This document shows, piece after piece, positions 41,143 to 51,104 of a stretch of DNA of 64,000 nt (positions within the stretch are counted from its first letter, which is position 1; every line of letters starts with the position of its first letter). Source of the DNA: [Mycobacterium] crassicus (GTDB lineage Bacteria; Actinomycetota; Actinomycetes; Mycobacteriales; Mycobacteriaceae); the NCBI RefSeq assembly GCF_020181615.1, contig NZ_CP084029.1, positions 2,858,420 through 2,922,419 of the forward strand, read 5' to 3'. The notes under the pieces are model-generated. The model did not search any database and was not told the DNA's origin. It was given only the letters and a program-made list of their open reading frames with translations. A program made the position numbers and the translations under genes.

Positions 41143-41630
41143 CGACGGTAGCTACAGAACCGGTAGCGCAGGCCCGCTGCGCTGGTGAGCCACTCACCTT
41201 TCACCACCGACCAGTCGTCGTCGAGGGCCGGGGCCATCGCATCGGTGTCCCGGCGCGGCAGGTCGATGTCGATCTCGGTGACTTCGCAGCGCACGGCGTT
41301 CGGCAGCGCCAGCGCGTAGATCTGCGCACCGCCGATCACCCAGGTCTCGGCGTCGGTCACCGCGGCGTTCAGCGTCGACACCACCTCGGCGCCGTCGGCG
41401 CGGTAGTCCGGCCGGCGGGTCACCACCACGTTGGCCCGCCCGGGCAGCGGCCGCACGCCGGCGGGCAGTGATTCCCAGGTCAGCCGGCCCATCACCACCC
41501 GCTGCCCCAGGGTGAGTTCCTTGAACCGCGCCTGGTCCTCGGGCAACCGCCACGGGATGCCGCCGTCGCGCCCGATCACCCCGGACACCGACTGAGCCCA
41601 GATCAGACCCACCTTTGCCGGGGAGCTCAT
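41139..41630 (-). CDS. dfrA: Dihydrofolate reductase
   Basis: This 163-residue enzyme regenerates tetrahydrofolate consumed by ThyA. It contains [27 protein letters not shown] with the catalytic Asp (PEDQ), VMGRLTWES and [12 protein letters not shown] for NADPH. It starts 5 residues earlier than the M. tuberculosis protein. It overlaps thyA (ATGA) and the glycosylase gene (GTGA) by 4 bp. Confidence 0.96.
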   Translation of the reverse strand: MSSPAKVGLIWAQSVSGVIGRDGGIPWRLPEDQARFKELTLGQRVVMGRLTWESLPAGVRPLPGRANVVVTRRPDYRADGAEVVSTLNAAVTDAETWVIGGAQIYALALPNAVRCEVTEIDIDLPRRDTDAMAPALDDDWSVVKGEWLTSAAGLRYRFCSYRR

Positions 41631-42427
41631 ACCGCGACAGGCGCCTTGATCGCCGGATGCGGGTCGTAGCCGCGGATCTCGATATCGTCGAAGGTGTAGT
41701 CGAAGATCGAATCCCGGTGCGCCAGAACCAGTTGCGGGTAGGCGCGGGGTTCACGGGACAGCTGTTCGCGGACCTGCTCTACGTGGTTGTCGTAGATGTG
41801 GCAGTCCCCACCGGTCCAGACGAACTCGCCGACCTTCAGCCCGGCCTGCTCAGCCATCATGTGGGTGAGCAGCGCATAGCTGGCGATGTTGAACGGCACC
41901 CCGAGGAACAGGTCGGCGCTGCGCTGATAGAGCTGGCAGGACAGCCGCCCGTCGGCGACGTAGAACTGGAACAGTGCGTGGCACGGTGCCAGCGCCATCT
42001 TGTCCAGTTCGCCGACGTTCCAGGCCGAGACGATGATGCGACGCGAATCCGGATCGGTGCGCAGCAATTCCATCGCGTCCGCGATCTGGTCGATGTGCTC
42101 ACCGGAAGGAGTCGGCCAGGACCGCCACTGCACCCCGTAGACCGGTCCGAGATCACCTGTCTCGGAAGCCCATTCGTCCCAGATGGTGACGCCGTGCTCG
42201 TTGAGCCAGTCGATGTTGGAGTCGCCGCGCAGAAACCACAGCAGTTCGTAGACCACCGACTTGAGGTGCACCTTCTTGGTGGTGATCAGCGGGAAACCGG
42301 CGGAGAGGTCGTAGCGCAGCTGGTGGCCGAACAGGCTCCGGGTACCTGTGCCGGTCCGGTCGGCCTTGGGCGTGCCGTTCTCAAGCACCAGCCGGAGCAG
42401 ATCCTCATAGGGTGTAGATATCGGCAC
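41627..42427 (-). CDS. thyA: Thymidylate synthase ThyA
   Basis: This 266-residue classical thymidylate synthase converts dUMP to dTMP with methylene-THF. It shows [11 protein letters not shown], the catalytic Cys in [12 protein letters not shown], and [23 protein letters not shown]. It begins with GTG. ThyX is also encoded in this window, so the cell has two unrelated dTMP routes, as in M. tuberculosis. Confidence 0.97.
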   Translation of the reverse strand: MPISTPYEDLLRLVLENGTPKADRTGTGTRSLFGHQLRYDLSAGFPLITTKKVHLKSVVYELLWFLRGDSNIDWLNEHGVTIWDEWASETGDLGPVYGVQWRSWPTPSGEHIDQIADAMELLRTDPDSRRIIVSAWNVGELDKMALAPCHALFQFYVADGRLSCQLYQRSADLFLGVPFNIASYALLTHMMAEQAGLKVGEFVWTGGDCHIYDNHVEQVREQLSREPRAYPQLVLAHRDSIFDYTFDDIEIRGYDPHPAIKAPVAV

Positions 42428-42450
42428 GTCGATAGCTTAGAACGGAAGCC

Positions 42451-43197
42451 ATGGCCAACGTCAGCGACACGATCACCACACCCGACGGCAGCTGCTCCGT
42501 CACCCTGTTCACCCCGGACGGACCGGGCCCCTGGCCCGGCGTCGTCATGTACGTCGACGCCGGCGGGGTGCGCGAGACCTTCGATGCCATGGCCGCTGAG
42601 CTGGCCGGTTTCGGATATGCCGTGCTGCTGCCGGACGTGTACTACCGAAGCCCCGGCTGGGCACCGTTCGATATGGCGACGGTGTTCGGTGACGCCAAGG
42701 AGCGCGCCCGGCTGTTCTCGATGATCGGCCAGGTGACCCAGGACCGGATGGTCACCGACGCCGGGGCGTACTTCGACTACCTGGCCGGCCGGCCGGAGGT
42801 GCGCGGGGACCGGTTCGGGGTGTGCGGCTACTGCATGGGTGGGCGCACCTCGGTGGTGGTGGCCGGGCGTGTCCCGGACCGGGTTGCGGCGGCGGCGTCG
42901 TTCCACGGCGGCGGGCTGGTCACCGACGCCGCGGACAGCCCACACCTGCTGGCCGAGAAGATGCGCGCCACGATTTACGTGGCCGGGGCCAAGAACGACG
43001 GGTCGTTCACCAAGGCTCAGGCCGCGACCCTGGATGAGGCGCTGACCGCCGCGGGCGTGCAGCACACCGTCGAGTTCTATCCCGCCGAACACGGCTTCGC
43101 CGTTCCCGACAATGCGCCCTACGACGCCGACGCCGCGGCTCGGCACTGGACGGCGATGCGGAAGGTGTTCGCCGCCGCCCTGCCCGGTCCGGCATAG
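42451..43197 (+). CDS. Dienelactone hydrolase-family protein (Rv2765-like)
   Basis: This 248-residue α/β hydrolase has the nucleophile Cys in GYCMGGR, the His in EHGFAVPDN and a probable Asp in KNDGSF, the dienelactone-hydrolase triad. It matches Rv2765, next to thyA. It is divergent from thyA across 23 bp. The substrate is not known. Confidence 0.9.
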   Translation: MANVSDTITTPDGSCSVTLFTPDGPGPWPGVVMYVDAGGVRETFDAMAAELAGFGYAVLLPDVYYRSPGWAPFDMATVFGDAKERARLFSMIGQVTQDRMVTDAGAYFDYLAGRPEVRGDRFGVCGYCMGGRTSVVVAGRVPDRVAAAASFHGGGLVTDAADSPHLLAEKMRATIYVAGAKNDGSFTKAQAATLDEALTAAGVQHTVEFYPAEHGFAVPDNAPYDADAAARHWTAMRKVFAAALPGPA

Positions 43198-43212
43198 GCG
43201 GGCGGGCCGACC

Positions 43213-44733
43213 GTGCGGGACATCGCAGATCCGCGGACCGTCACCGGATTCATCTCGGGCGACCGCTACCGCTCGCCCGAACAGCTCGCCGGGCGCGTGA
43301 GCCGTGCCATCACCGTTCTCGACGCGCTAGGCGTCGGCCCCGGCGACCGGATTGCGATCATGCTGCGCAACGACTTCCCGTTCGTGGAGGCCTCCTACGC
43401 GGCCGGCGCGCTCGGCGCCATCGCCGTCCCGGTCAACTGGCACTACCGCAGCGCGGAAGTCTCCTACATCCTCGAGGACTCCGGGGCGAAGCTGGTCGTG
43501 GTGCATGCCGACCTGCTCGACCGGGTACCGGACGCCGCGCAGGTGCTGGTGGTCGACACCCCACCGGAGATCGCCGCGGCCTACCGGGTCGACGCCGCGA
43601 CGGGGCGCCCGTCCTGGGATGCCGAGATCGACGCCGCCACACCGTGGCAACATCAGCCGCGAAATGCGCCGCCGAGCATGATTTATACCTCCGGAACGAC
43701 CGGTCGACCCAAGGCGGTTGAGCGGTTCTCGACCCTCGATATGGGCAATCCGGGCCTGGCCGAACAGATGGGCTGGCTCGGCGTCTCACCGGGGATGCGC
43801 ACGGTCGCGTGCGGCCCGATGTACCACTCGGCACCCAATGTGTTCGCCCTGCTCGCCGGCCGCACCGGGGGCCTGGTCGTCTTCGCATCCAAATTCGACC
43901 CCGAGGCGCTGCTGGGTTTCATCGAGCGCTACGCGATCAACTCGCTGCACCTGGTGCCGACCATGTTGGTGCGGCTGTTGCGGCTGCCGGAGAAGGTGCG
44001 CAATGCCTACGACCTGTCATCGCTGCGGGCGATCACCCACGCGGCCGCCCCATGCCCACCAGCGGTCAAGCGGGCCTGCATCGACTGGTTCGGTCCGATC
44101 ATCCGTGAGTACTACGGCGGCACCGAGACCGGCGTCGTCGTGGCCTGCGACAGCAAGCAGTGGCTGGCCCACCCGGGCACGGTCGGTCGCCCGGTCGGCG
44201 GCGCCGAGGTCCAGATACTGGACCCCGACAGCGAAGACGGCCGGCCGCTCGAGCCCGGCCAAGTCGGGGAGATCTACCTACGAAACCAGGCTGCCGGCGA
44301 TTTCACCTACCACAACAACGATGCGAAGCGTCGCGGCATCGACCGCGACGGCTTCGTCACGATCGGCGACGTCGGATACCTCGACGACGACGGATTCCTG
44401 TACATCTGCGACCGCAGCATCGACATGGTCATCTCCGGCGGCGTCAACATCTATCCGGCCGAGATCGAAGCCGAACTGCACCTGCATCCCGATGTCGCCG
44501 ACTGTGCGGTGTTCGGGATCCCCGACGACGAGTACGGCGAATCCGTAGTCGCCCTCGTCAAACTCCAGCCGGACGCGGCCCCCGACTCCGACGCCATCCT
44601 GGCGTGGCTGCATGATCGGCTGGCCGGCTTCAAGGTGCCCCGATCCATCAGGTTCGTACCCGATCTGGCCCGCGAGGACAGTGGCAAGATCTTCAAACAC
44701 AAACTGCGCGAACGGTACTGCGCAAAGCCATGA
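43213..44733 (+). CDS. Acyl-CoA synthetase (FadD type)
   Basis: This 506-residue adenylate-forming enzyme activates a carboxylic acid to acyl-AMP and then acyl-CoA. The AMP loop is IYTSGTTGRPKAVER, A5 reads YYGGTETG, A8 reads GYLDDDGFLYICDRSIDMVISGG, and the catalytic Lys lies in EDSGKIFKHKL. It begins with GTG 15 bp after the hydrolase gene. Its stop overlaps the start of an enoyl-CoA hydratase pseudogene, so the two once formed a degradation unit. Confidence 0.92.
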   Translation: MRDIADPRTVTGFISGDRYRSPEQLAGRVSRAITVLDALGVGPGDRIAIMLRNDFPFVEASYAAGALGAIAVPVNWHYRSAEVSYILEDSGAKLVVVHADLLDRVPDAAQVLVVDTPPEIAAAYRVDAATGRPSWDAEIDAATPWQHQPRNAPPSMIYTSGTTGRPKAVERFSTLDMGNPGLAEQMGWLGVSPGMRTVACGPMYHSAPNVFALLAGRTGGLVVFASKFDPEALLGFIERYAINSLHLVPTMLVRLLRLPEKVRNAYDLSSLRAITHAAAPCPPAVKRACIDWFGPIIREYYGGTETGVVVACDSKQWLAHPGTVGRPVGGAEVQILDPDSEDGRPLEPGQVGEIYLRNQAAGDFTYHNNDAKRRGIDRDGFVTIGDVGYLDDDGFLYICDRSIDMVISGGVNIYPAEIEAELHLHPDVADCAVFGIPDDEYGESVVALVKLQPDAAPDSDAILAWLHDRLAGFKVPRSIRFVPDLAREDSGKIFKHKLRERYCAKP

Positions 44734-45145
44734 TCCACACCGAGACCGACGACGGCATCGCCACCATCACGATCGACCGGCCGCACCGGCTGAATGCACT
44801 CACCTGGGAGACGATGCGGCAGCTGGGGCCGATCTGGTCGACGCCGACACCGTGGTCGAAGATTTCGGCGCGATGGTCGAACGGAACATGATCACCACGC
44901 TGACCCCGTTTGTGCCAGACGCTGCTCGCCGACATCACCATCGCTGCCCGGCCGGCGTATTTCCTGGTACCTCAGGTGACCACCCTGGGTATAGCGCCCG
45001 ATGCCCGCACCACCTGGATCCCGGCCCGGCATGTGGGGCGGGCCCGCGCATTGGGCATGTGCCTGACCGGCGCACGGATCGGTGCCGAAGAAGCTGAGCG
45101 TTCGCCGCGCGGAGTGCGTCGCCTTCGCCTCCAGAGGCTCGATGA
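44730..45145 (+). pseudogene. Decayed enoyl-CoA hydratase (crotonase) gene
   Basis: The 5' fragment gives MIHTETDDGIATITIDRPHRLN, a crotonase N-terminus, then loses frame and stops at 44889-44891 after 53 codons. A second fragment in another frame reads VVEDFGAMVERNMITTLTPFV. A third (44913 to about 45095) reads ADITIAARPAYFLVPQVTTLGI and RARALGMCLTGARIGAEEAE. The pieces keep their family order, but the oxyanion-hole region and other stretches are missing, so deletions and frameshifts have destroyed the gene. It retains the ATGA overlap with the ligase gene. Confidence 0.85.
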
Positions 45146-46516
45146 TCAGCCGGGATGCAGGGCATCGCCGACGTGATCGGCGATCTCGGCGACTTCGCTG
45201 TCATCCAGCACGGTGTCTCGGGTTTCGCGCATCACCAACACCGCGATGAACGACACGGCCGCCGCAGTCGACAGGTAGACGCCCACCCAGCCCACGCCGT
45301 GGCTGGTGGCAAGCCAGGTGGCGATGAACGGCGCCACCGCGGCACCCAGAATGCTTGCCGCGTTGTAGGCGATCCCCGATCCGGTGTAACGGACGTTGGT
45401 CGGGAAGAGTTCGGGCAGTACCGCGCTCATCGGCCCGAACGCCAAGCCCATCAACGTCATACCGATGATGAGGAAGACCAGCACCGCGCCCATCGACGTG
45501 TCGGCATTCAGGAAGAAGCCGAATGTGGTTCCGTACACCATGATTCCGGCGGTGAACACCAACAGCGCCGGACGCCGGCCGAATCGGTCGGACAGCATCG
45601 CCGCCACCGGCAACATGGCGGCCAAAAACAGCACCGCCACCAGCTGCAACCGTAAGAAGTCGAGGTAGCTGTACCCCAGCCCGGTACCGTGCGGCGGGCG
45701 CGCGGCAGTGCCGTAACTCAAGGTCCACGTGTTGACGGTGTAGAACAGCGTGTACGTCGCAACCATCACGAAGGTGCCGATGAGGAGCTGACGCCAGCTG
45801 CCGCGGAACACCTCGATCACAGGTGCGCTGACCCGCTGGCCCGTCTCGATCGCACGGGCGAAGACGGGAGTCTCGGTGAGCCGCAGTCGGACATACAGTC
45901 CGACAGCCACCATCGCGATGCTGAACAGGAACGGAAGCCGCCAGCCCCAGACGAGAAAGTCGTCGCCGAGCCAACCCACCAGGACCACGAATGTCGCGTT
46001 GGCGAGCAGAAAACCCAGCGGCGCACCCAGTTGCGGCCACATTCCGGCGAAAGCCCGCTTGCCCGGCTTGGCGGTCTCGGTGGCCAGCAACGCCGCGCCG
46101 CTCCACTCCCCGCCCAGAGCCAGCCCCTGGCTGAACCGCAGCACGGCCAGCAACACCGGGGCGATCAGGCCGGCCTGCTGGTAGGTGGGCAGCACACCGA
46201 TCAGGAACGTCGCGATGCCCATGGTCAGCAGCGAGGCGATGAGGGTGGCTTTACGGCCCAACCGGTCGCCGAAATGGCCGAACAGGATCGACCCCAACGG
46301 CCGCGCGACGAACGCCAGGCCGAAGGTGGCCAACGACGCCAACAACGCGGTGGTGGGGTTTCCCTTGGGGAAGAACAGCTGCGGGAACACCACGACCGCC
46401 GCAGTCGCATAGACATAGAAGTCGTAGAACTCGATGGTGGTGCCGATCATCGACGCCGCAGCTATTCGGCTGCGTGGAACTCCGTCGACCAGATCAGGGT
46501 TTCGAGTGAGGGTCAT
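45146..46516 (-). CDS. MFS transporter, metabolite:H+ symporter family
   Basis: This 456-residue, twelve-span major facilitator resembles the MHS group (ShiA/ProP-like). Family motifs include GTTIEFYDFYVYATAAVVVFP, FGHFGDRLGRKATL, and SQGLALGGEWSGAALLATE. Substrates for this group are small acids, osmolytes or dicarboxylates; none can be chosen here. It is convergent with the crotonase pseudogene and lies 6 bp downstream of the kinase-like gene. Confidence 0.92.
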   Translation of the reverse strand: MTLTRNPDLVDGVPRSRIAAASMIGTTIEFYDFYVYATAAVVVFPQLFFPKGNPTTALLASLATFGLAFVARPLGSILFGHFGDRLGRKATLIASLLTMGIATFLIGVLPTYQQAGLIAPVLLAVLRFSQGLALGGEWSGAALLATETAKPGKRAFAGMWPQLGAPLGFLLANATFVVLVGWLGDDFLVWGWRLPFLFSIAMVAVGLYVRLRLTETPVFARAIETGQRVSAPVIEVFRGSWRQLLIGTFVMVATYTLFYTVNTWTLSYGTAARPPHGTGLGYSYLDFLRLQLVAVLFLAAMLPVAAMLSDRFGRRPALLVFTAGIMVYGTTFGFFLNADTSMGAVLVFLIIGMTLMGLAFGPMSAVLPELFPTNVRYTGSGIAYNAASILGAAVAPFIATWLATSHGVGWVGVYLSTAAAVSFIAVLVMRETRDTVLDDSEVAEIADHVGDALHPG

Positions 46517-46522
46517 CGGAGT

Positions 46523-47548
46523 CTAGATGCCCGCCGCCGAAGCGACCTCGCGGGCCTGGTGCACCAGCGCGTCGATCCAGCCGGTGAGCGGAGTGCCGGC
46601 CGCGGCCCGATTCTCCGGGTTGTTCAGCACCCGCCGCACGATCCCCTCGGCGATGATCGCCACCTTCCACAGGCCCAGCGCATGCCAGAACTGCAGGCTG
46701 GCCGCGTCGCGTCCGGTCAGCTCCAGATACGTCCGAGCCATCTCGGCGCGGTCCGGGAAGCCGTCCAGCGTGGTGACCACGAAGTCACCGGCGATGCCCT
46801 CCTCACCGGCCTGCGGCAAATACGCCAGCAGACTGCCCATGTCGGCCAGCGGGTCGCCGAGGGTGGACAGCTCCCAGTCCAGTACCGCGGTCACCACACC
46901 GCCGTTGCGCGAGGTGATGACGTTGCGGATGTGGAAGTCACCGTGCACCAGCGTCAGTTCCTGCTGCGGCGGGATCGCCGCGACCAGTCGCCGGGTCAGG
47001 TCGTCGAGTTCGGGCAACTCGCGGGTCTTGGACTTCTCCCACTGCCCGGACCACCGCTTGAGTTGCCGTTCGGCGTACGGCTTGTGGCTGGCCAGGTCGG
47101 CCAGCCCGACCTTGTCGATGTCGACGGCGTGGATCTTGGCCAGCGTCTCCGCCATCGACAGTGCGATCTGCCGGCGGCGCTGCGGCGTCAGTGACTCCGC
47201 CACCGACATCCGGTCCACCACCACCCCGTCGACGTACTCCATCAACAGCAGCGGCACATCGTCGGCGTCGCGGGTCAGCCCGTACACCCGCGGGGTGGGC
47301 ACATCGGTGTCCTGCAGGGCGGTCAGAATCCGCGCCTCGCGGGCGACGTCGTGGGCCGATGCCAGCAACTGCCCCAACGGCGGACGGCGCAACACCCACC
47401 GGTGATCGGCCGCGTCGCAGACCAGATAGGTCAGGTTCGACTGCCCGATCCCGATCCGCTCGAATGTCAGCGGGCGGGTGACCGGTATACCCAGCTGTGC
47501 AATCCAGCGCGCGACCATCGCCGGGTCGACGCCGATGAGGTCAGCCAT
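46523..47548 (-). CDS. APH-like kinase, LvaA/ACAD10-11 kinase type
   Basis: This 341-residue aminoglycoside-phosphotransferase-fold kinase has the catalytic HGDFHIRNV and metal DWE of VLDWELSTLGDPLAD, and YAERQLKRWSGQWEKSKT, a segment seen in kinases paired with acyl-CoA dehydrogenases. Homologous kinases in Pseudomonas LvaA and mammalian ACAD10/11 phosphorylate the 4-hydroxyl of 4-hydroxyacyl-CoA. Its operon holds an acyl-CoA dehydrogenase and SDRs, which fits. The start ATG lies 8 bp inside the SDR 3' end; a longer upstream frame is a read-in. Confidence 0.87.
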   Translation of the reverse strand: MADLIGVDPAMVARWIAQLGIPVTRPLTFERIGIGQSNLTYLVCDAADHRWVLRRPPLGQLLASAHDVAREARILTALQDTDVPTPRVYGLTRDADDVPLLLMEYVDGVVVDRMSVAESLTPQRRRQIALSMAETLAKIHAVDIDKVGLADLASHKPYAERQLKRWSGQWEKSKTRELPELDDLTRRLVAAIPPQQELTLVHGDFHIRNVITSRNGGVVTAVLDWELSTLGDPLADMGSLLAYLPQAGEEGIAGDFVVTTLDGFPDRAEMARTYLELTGRDAASLQFWHALGLWKVAIIAEGIVRRVLNNPENRAAAGTPLTGWIDALVHQAREVASAAGI

Positions 47549-48317
47549 CGGCGCCGGCCCGGAATCCCGCTGCGTCGCCGAGGATCTGGCCACCGTCGAT
47601 CACCAGGGTCTGCCCGGTGATCCAACTGGCCGCATCCGAAGCCAGGAAGGTGACCGCCTCGGCGATGTCGACGGGTTCGCCGATCCGGCCCAGCGGCATC
47701 GTCGCCGCCAACGCCTCCTCGTGCTCCTTCCAGAGCACCTCAGCGAGCTTGGTTCGCACCACCCCCGGGCAGACCGCGTTGACCCGCACCCCGGGTGAAA
47801 GCTCCAGCGCGAGTTGCTTGGTGACGTGGATCAGCGCGGCCTTGGTGGCGTTGTACATGCCCATCAACGGAGCCGAACTCAGCCCGCCGATCGAGGAGGT
47901 GTTGACCACCACGCCGCCGTGCTCACCCATCCATGCCTTGACCGCGCACGACGTCCACAGCAGCGGGCCCCACAGGTTGACGTCGAAGATCTTGGCGAAC
48001 CGGGCGTGGTCCTGGTCGATCAGCGGGCCGAACGCCGGATTGGTCCCGGCGTTGTTGACCAGGATGTCGACGCTGCCGAAGCGCTCCAGGGTGGTCTCGA
48101 TGCACCGCCTGGCCGCGTCGTCCTCGGCGACGTGCGCGGCAACGCCCAGCACGTTGCCGTTGACCTGGGCCGCTGCCGCGTCGGCGCTCTCCTGGTCGCG
48201 GGAGGTGAGCACCACGTTGGCGCCGGCCTCGGCCAGCCGCTGTCCTATCGCCAGCCCGATGCCGCGGGACCCGCCGGTGACGATCGCGGTGCGGCCCTGC
48301 AGGTTGTGTGCCGTCAT
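47541..48317 (-). CDS. SDR-family dehydrogenase A
   Basis: This 258-residue short-chain dehydrogenase has TGGSRGIG for NAD(P), NNAG, and the catalytic Ser (NTSS) and Y-x3-K (YNATK). It ends [16 protein letters not shown], typical of the classical family. It overlaps the acyl-CoA dehydrogenase gene by 4 bp (ATGA) and the kinase gene by 8 bp. It probably oxidises a hydroxyacyl intermediate. Confidence 0.92.
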   Translation of the reverse strand: MTAHNLQGRTAIVTGGSRGIGLAIGQRLAEAGANVVLTSRDQESADAAAAQVNGNVLGVAAHVAEDDAARRCIETTLERFGSVDILVNNAGTNPAFGPLIDQDHARFAKIFDVNLWGPLLWTSCAVKAWMGEHGGVVVNTSSIGGLSSAPLMGMYNATKAALIHVTKQLALELSPGVRVNAVCPGVVRTKLAEVLWKEHEEALAATMPLGRIGEPVDIAEAVTFLASDAASWITGQTLVIDGGQILGDAAGFRAGADG

Positions 48318-49540
48318 CGCGCGTCCTCGAGGTACTTGCGCAGCTCCTGCCGGGCGATAGCGCGTTTGTGCACCTCGTCGGGGCCGTCGGCGAGCCGCAG
48401 CGTGCGCAGGTGCGCCCAGAAACTCGCGAGCGGGAAGTCTTCGGTGACGCCGCCGGCGCCGTGCACCTGGATGGCCCGGTCGATGATCGTGAGCGCGATG
48501 TTCGGTGCGGCCACCTTGATGGCGGCGATCTCGACCTGCGCGGCCTTGTTGCCGACGGTGTCCATCAGGTAGGCGGCCTTGAGGGTGAGCAGCCGGATCA
48601 TCTCGATGTCGATGCGCGCCTCGGCGATCCAGTCGCGGATGTTGGCGTTCGCGCTGATCGGCTTGCCGAAGGCGATCCGGGAGTTCGCCCGCCGGCACAT
48701 CAGTTCCAGTGCCCGCTCGGCCATTCCGATGCAACGCATGCAGTGGTGGATACGGCCCGGGCCGAGCCGGGCCTGGGCGATCGCGAAGCCCTCCCCCTCG
48801 CCCTTGAGCACATCCTTGGCCGGTACTCGGACGTCATGGAAGTCGATCTCGGCGTGGCCCTCACGGTCCTGGTAGCCGAAGACCGGCAGCCCGCGCATGA
48901 TGGTGACGCCCGGGGCGTCGATGGGAACGACCATCATCGACTGCTGCCGGTGGGTGGCGGCGTCGGGATCGGTCTTGCCCATCACGATCATGACTGTGCA
49001 GTTCTGGTGCAATGCGTTGGACGCGAACCACTTCCGGCCATTGAGGATGTAGTCGCCGGTTGCGCTGTCCTTGGTCATCGACAGCTGCACGTTGGTGGCG
49101 TCCGAGGATGCCACCTGCGGCTCGGTCATGGCGAACGCGGAGCGGATGGTGCCGTCCAGCAGCGGCTTGAGGTATTTCTCCTTGTGTTCGTCACTGCCGA
49201 ACAGCGTGAACACCTCCATGTTGCCGGTGTCGGGGGCATTGCAATTGGTCGCTTCCGGGGCCAGATGCGGGCTGCGGCCCATGATCTCGGCCAGCGGCGC
49301 GTACTCGAGGTTGGTCAGTCCGGGGCCCCACTCCGGGTGCGGGTGGAACAGGTTCCACAGGCCGCGCTTACGCGCCTGCGCTTTGAGCTCCTCGATGATC
49401 GGCGGCTGAAAGTGCGGGTTGCCCGATTCGGCCATCTGCGCCTCGTAGACCGATTCGGCCGGGTAGACGCTGCTGTCCATGAACTCCAGCAGGTCGGCTC
49501 GAATCTTGGCGGCACGCTCGGATGTTTCAAACAGGGACAT
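48314..49540 (-). CDS. Acyl-CoA dehydrogenase
   Basis: This 408-residue flavoenzyme has [15 protein letters not shown], a FAD/substrate segment, the [10 protein letters not shown] strand, and the C-terminal [19 protein letters not shown]. It is closer to ACAD10/11-type enzymes paired with APH kinases than to short-chain FadE. AAGGAG lies 7 bp before the ATG at 49540, so the GTG two codons earlier was not used. It overlaps SDR A by 4 bp. Confidence 0.92.
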   Translation of the reverse strand: MSLFETSERAAKIRADLLEFMDSSVYPAESVYEAQMAESGNPHFQPPIIEELKAQARKRGLWNLFHPHPEWGPGLTNLEYAPLAEIMGRSPHLAPEATNCNAPDTGNMEVFTLFGSDEHKEKYLKPLLDGTIRSAFAMTEPQVASSDATNVQLSMTKDSATGDYILNGRKWFASNALHQNCTVMIVMGKTDPDAATHRQQSMMVVPIDAPGVTIMRGLPVFGYQDREGHAEIDFHDVRVPAKDVLKGEGEGFAIAQARLGPGRIHHCMRCIGMAERALELMCRRANSRIAFGKPISANANIRDWIAEARIDIEMIRLLTLKAAYLMDTVGNKAAQVEIAAIKVAAPNIALTIIDRAIQVHGAGGVTEDFPLASFWAHLRTLRLADGPDEVHKRAIARQELRKYLEDAR

Positions 49541-49558
49541 CGGCACTCCTTGTCGGGG

Positions 49559-50383
49559 TCAGGACACTTCGGGATTGAGCAGGGCGCGCTGGTAGCGCCG
49601 CATACCGCGCAGCCAGCGGTCGTAGTCGGTCGCCTTGTGCCGGTACATCTCCAGCACCGCGGCGTGCGGCAGGATCAGGAAACGTTCGTCGTCGACGGCG
49701 GCCAGTACCTCGTCGGCGACGGCGGCGGGTTCGAGCACCTCACCGGCCGTGGTGACCGCCCGGGTGGCGAGGTCACCGGTCGGGTCACCGGATTGCGCTC
49801 CGGCGAACAGCAGCTTGGTGTTGACGCCCATCGGGCACAGGCAGCTGACCCGCACCCCCTGGTCGCCGTAGGTGATGTTGAGCCACTCGGCGAATCCGAC
49901 GGCCGCGTGTTTGGTGACCGCGTACGCGGCGCCGCCGAGCTGGGTGAGCAGCCCGGCCGCCGACGCGGTCGACACGAAATAGCCCTCGCCGCGCTGCACC
50001 CAGCCGGGTACCAGCAGCTGCGCGGCCCGGATGTGGGCACGCAGATTGATGTCGATCGCCTGGTCCCAGTCGCCCTCTGTCGCATCTAGGCCCGGGGCAC
50101 CGGTGATGCCGGCGTTGGCGAAGTACATGTCCACCGGGCCGTAGTGGCGCTCGGCGAGCGCGATCAGCGCCCGGATCACCTCGGAGTCGGAGACGTCGCC
50201 GCCGGAGCCGACCGCCGCGCCGGGCGTCTCGGCGTTGATCTGATCGGCCACCGTGCGTGCGGCATCCGCGTCGAGGTCGGCCACCACCACCTTGGCCCCG
50301 GCGCGTGCGAGTGCCGCCGCCAGGGCGCCACCGATGCCGCCACCACCGCCGGTGACTATCGCGACCCGTTCGGCAACCTTCAT
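49559..50383 (-). CDS. SDR-family dehydrogenase B
   Basis: This 274-residue short-chain dehydrogenase has GGGGGIGG, ANAG and Y-x3-K (YAVTK). The C-terminal region (RYQRALLNPEV) differs from that of SDR A, so the two are not recent duplicates. It is first in the operon, 18 bp upstream of the acyl-CoA dehydrogenase start, and follows the TetR gene. The substrate is inferred as a lipid-derived alcohol. Confidence 0.9.
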   Translation of the reverse strand: MKVAERVAIVTGGGGGIGGALAAALARAGAKVVVADLDADAARTVADQINAETPGAAVGSGGDVSDSEVIRALIALAERHYGPVDMYFANAGITGAPGLDATEGDWDQAIDINLRAHIRAAQLLVPGWVQRGEGYFVSTASAAGLLTQLGGAAYAVTKHAAVGFAEWLNITYGDQGVRVSCLCPMGVNTKLLFAGAQSGDPTGDLATRAVTTAGEVLEPAAVADEVLAAVDDERFLILPHAAVLEMYRHKATDYDRWLRGMRRYQRALLNPEVS

Positions 50384-50426
50384 GGGCAAGTCCCTCGCTC
50401 GTCTGCTCGCAGCGCCATCACTGTAT

Positions 50427-50448
50427 TTGAATCCGATCTCATGTTCAA
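50427..50448. promoter_or_regulatory. Candidate operator of the SDR/ACAD operon
   Basis: TTGAA and TTCAA are separated by 12 bp in the short gap between the TetR gene and the SDR B gene, at the right place for a TetR operator. The right arm touches the TetR stop codon. Only five-base arms are seen, so this is tentative. Confidence 0.3.
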
Positions 50449-51095
50449 TTGTTGGTCGAGCGGAACTGGAGGGCATTGGCCCACAGCCGGGTGACGGTAT
50501 CGACCACCGTCTCGAAGTCCGCTCCGGAGTCGTCGGACGCCTCCCCGCCCACGAAGATGCCGTACGCCAATCGGCTGACCATTCCCGACAGCGCCTGCGA
50601 GGCCAGCAGTGGATCAACGTCGGCGGCGGCGATGCCCCGCTCCTGCAGGTCGGCGATTCCGGCGGCATTGCGCGCGATGAACGCATCGGCGCGGCGGGCC
50701 CGGAAGGCCCGGAACTTGGGATCGATCTGAGCGACCTGTTCGAGCAGGCCCATCAACTTGGCATTACGCCGATAGGCCTCCAGGTAGGCACGATTGCTCG
50801 CCTGCAGCACCGCATACGGGTCATCGGAGCTGCTCACCCGACCCATGCCCGGATGCATCATGTCCTGCTGCGCCTGCTCGAGGACGGCGGCGAAGATCTC
50901 CTCCTTGTTCGTGAAGTAGGTGTAGAACGACCCGGTGGCACAGCCGGCCACCTTGGCGATGTCGGTCAGTTTGGCGTCGAGGTAGCCGTCCCGCTCGAAC
51001 ACCTTGCGGGCCGCGGCGACCAGCGCCGCCCGGGTGCGCGCGCCGCGCACCGTCGCCGGCAACTGGCGAACCGGGGCGGCCGAGGCGGCATCCAT
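50445..51095 (-). CDS. TetR-family regulator
   Basis: This 216-residue regulator has TDIAKVAGCATGSFYTYFTNKEEIF as its helix-turn-helix and a C-terminal domain of the TetR_C type. It lies just upstream of the SDR B gene in the same direction, suggesting it controls the kinase-SDR-ACAD operon, possibly with an acyl-CoA ligand. The ligand is not seen from sequence. Confidence 0.9.
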   Translation of the reverse strand: MDAASAAPVRQLPATVRGARTRAALVAAARKVFERDGYLDAKLTDIAKVAGCATGSFYTYFTNKEEIFAAVLEQAQQDMMHPGMGRVSSSDDPYAVLQASNRAYLEAYRRNAKLMGLLEQVAQIDPKFRAFRARRADAFIARNAAGIADLQERGIAAADVDPLLASQALSGMVSRLAYGIFVGGEASDDSGADFETVVDTVTRLWANALQFRSTNN

Positions 51096-51104
51096 CCCGG
51101 CAGC

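Noticed and set aside
45689..47194. Long plus-strand open frame of about 500 codons opposite the MFS and kinase genes
   Set aside because: It is an antisense shadow: the minus-strand frames carry full MFS and APH motifs, and this frame shows Arg/Gln-rich random composition.
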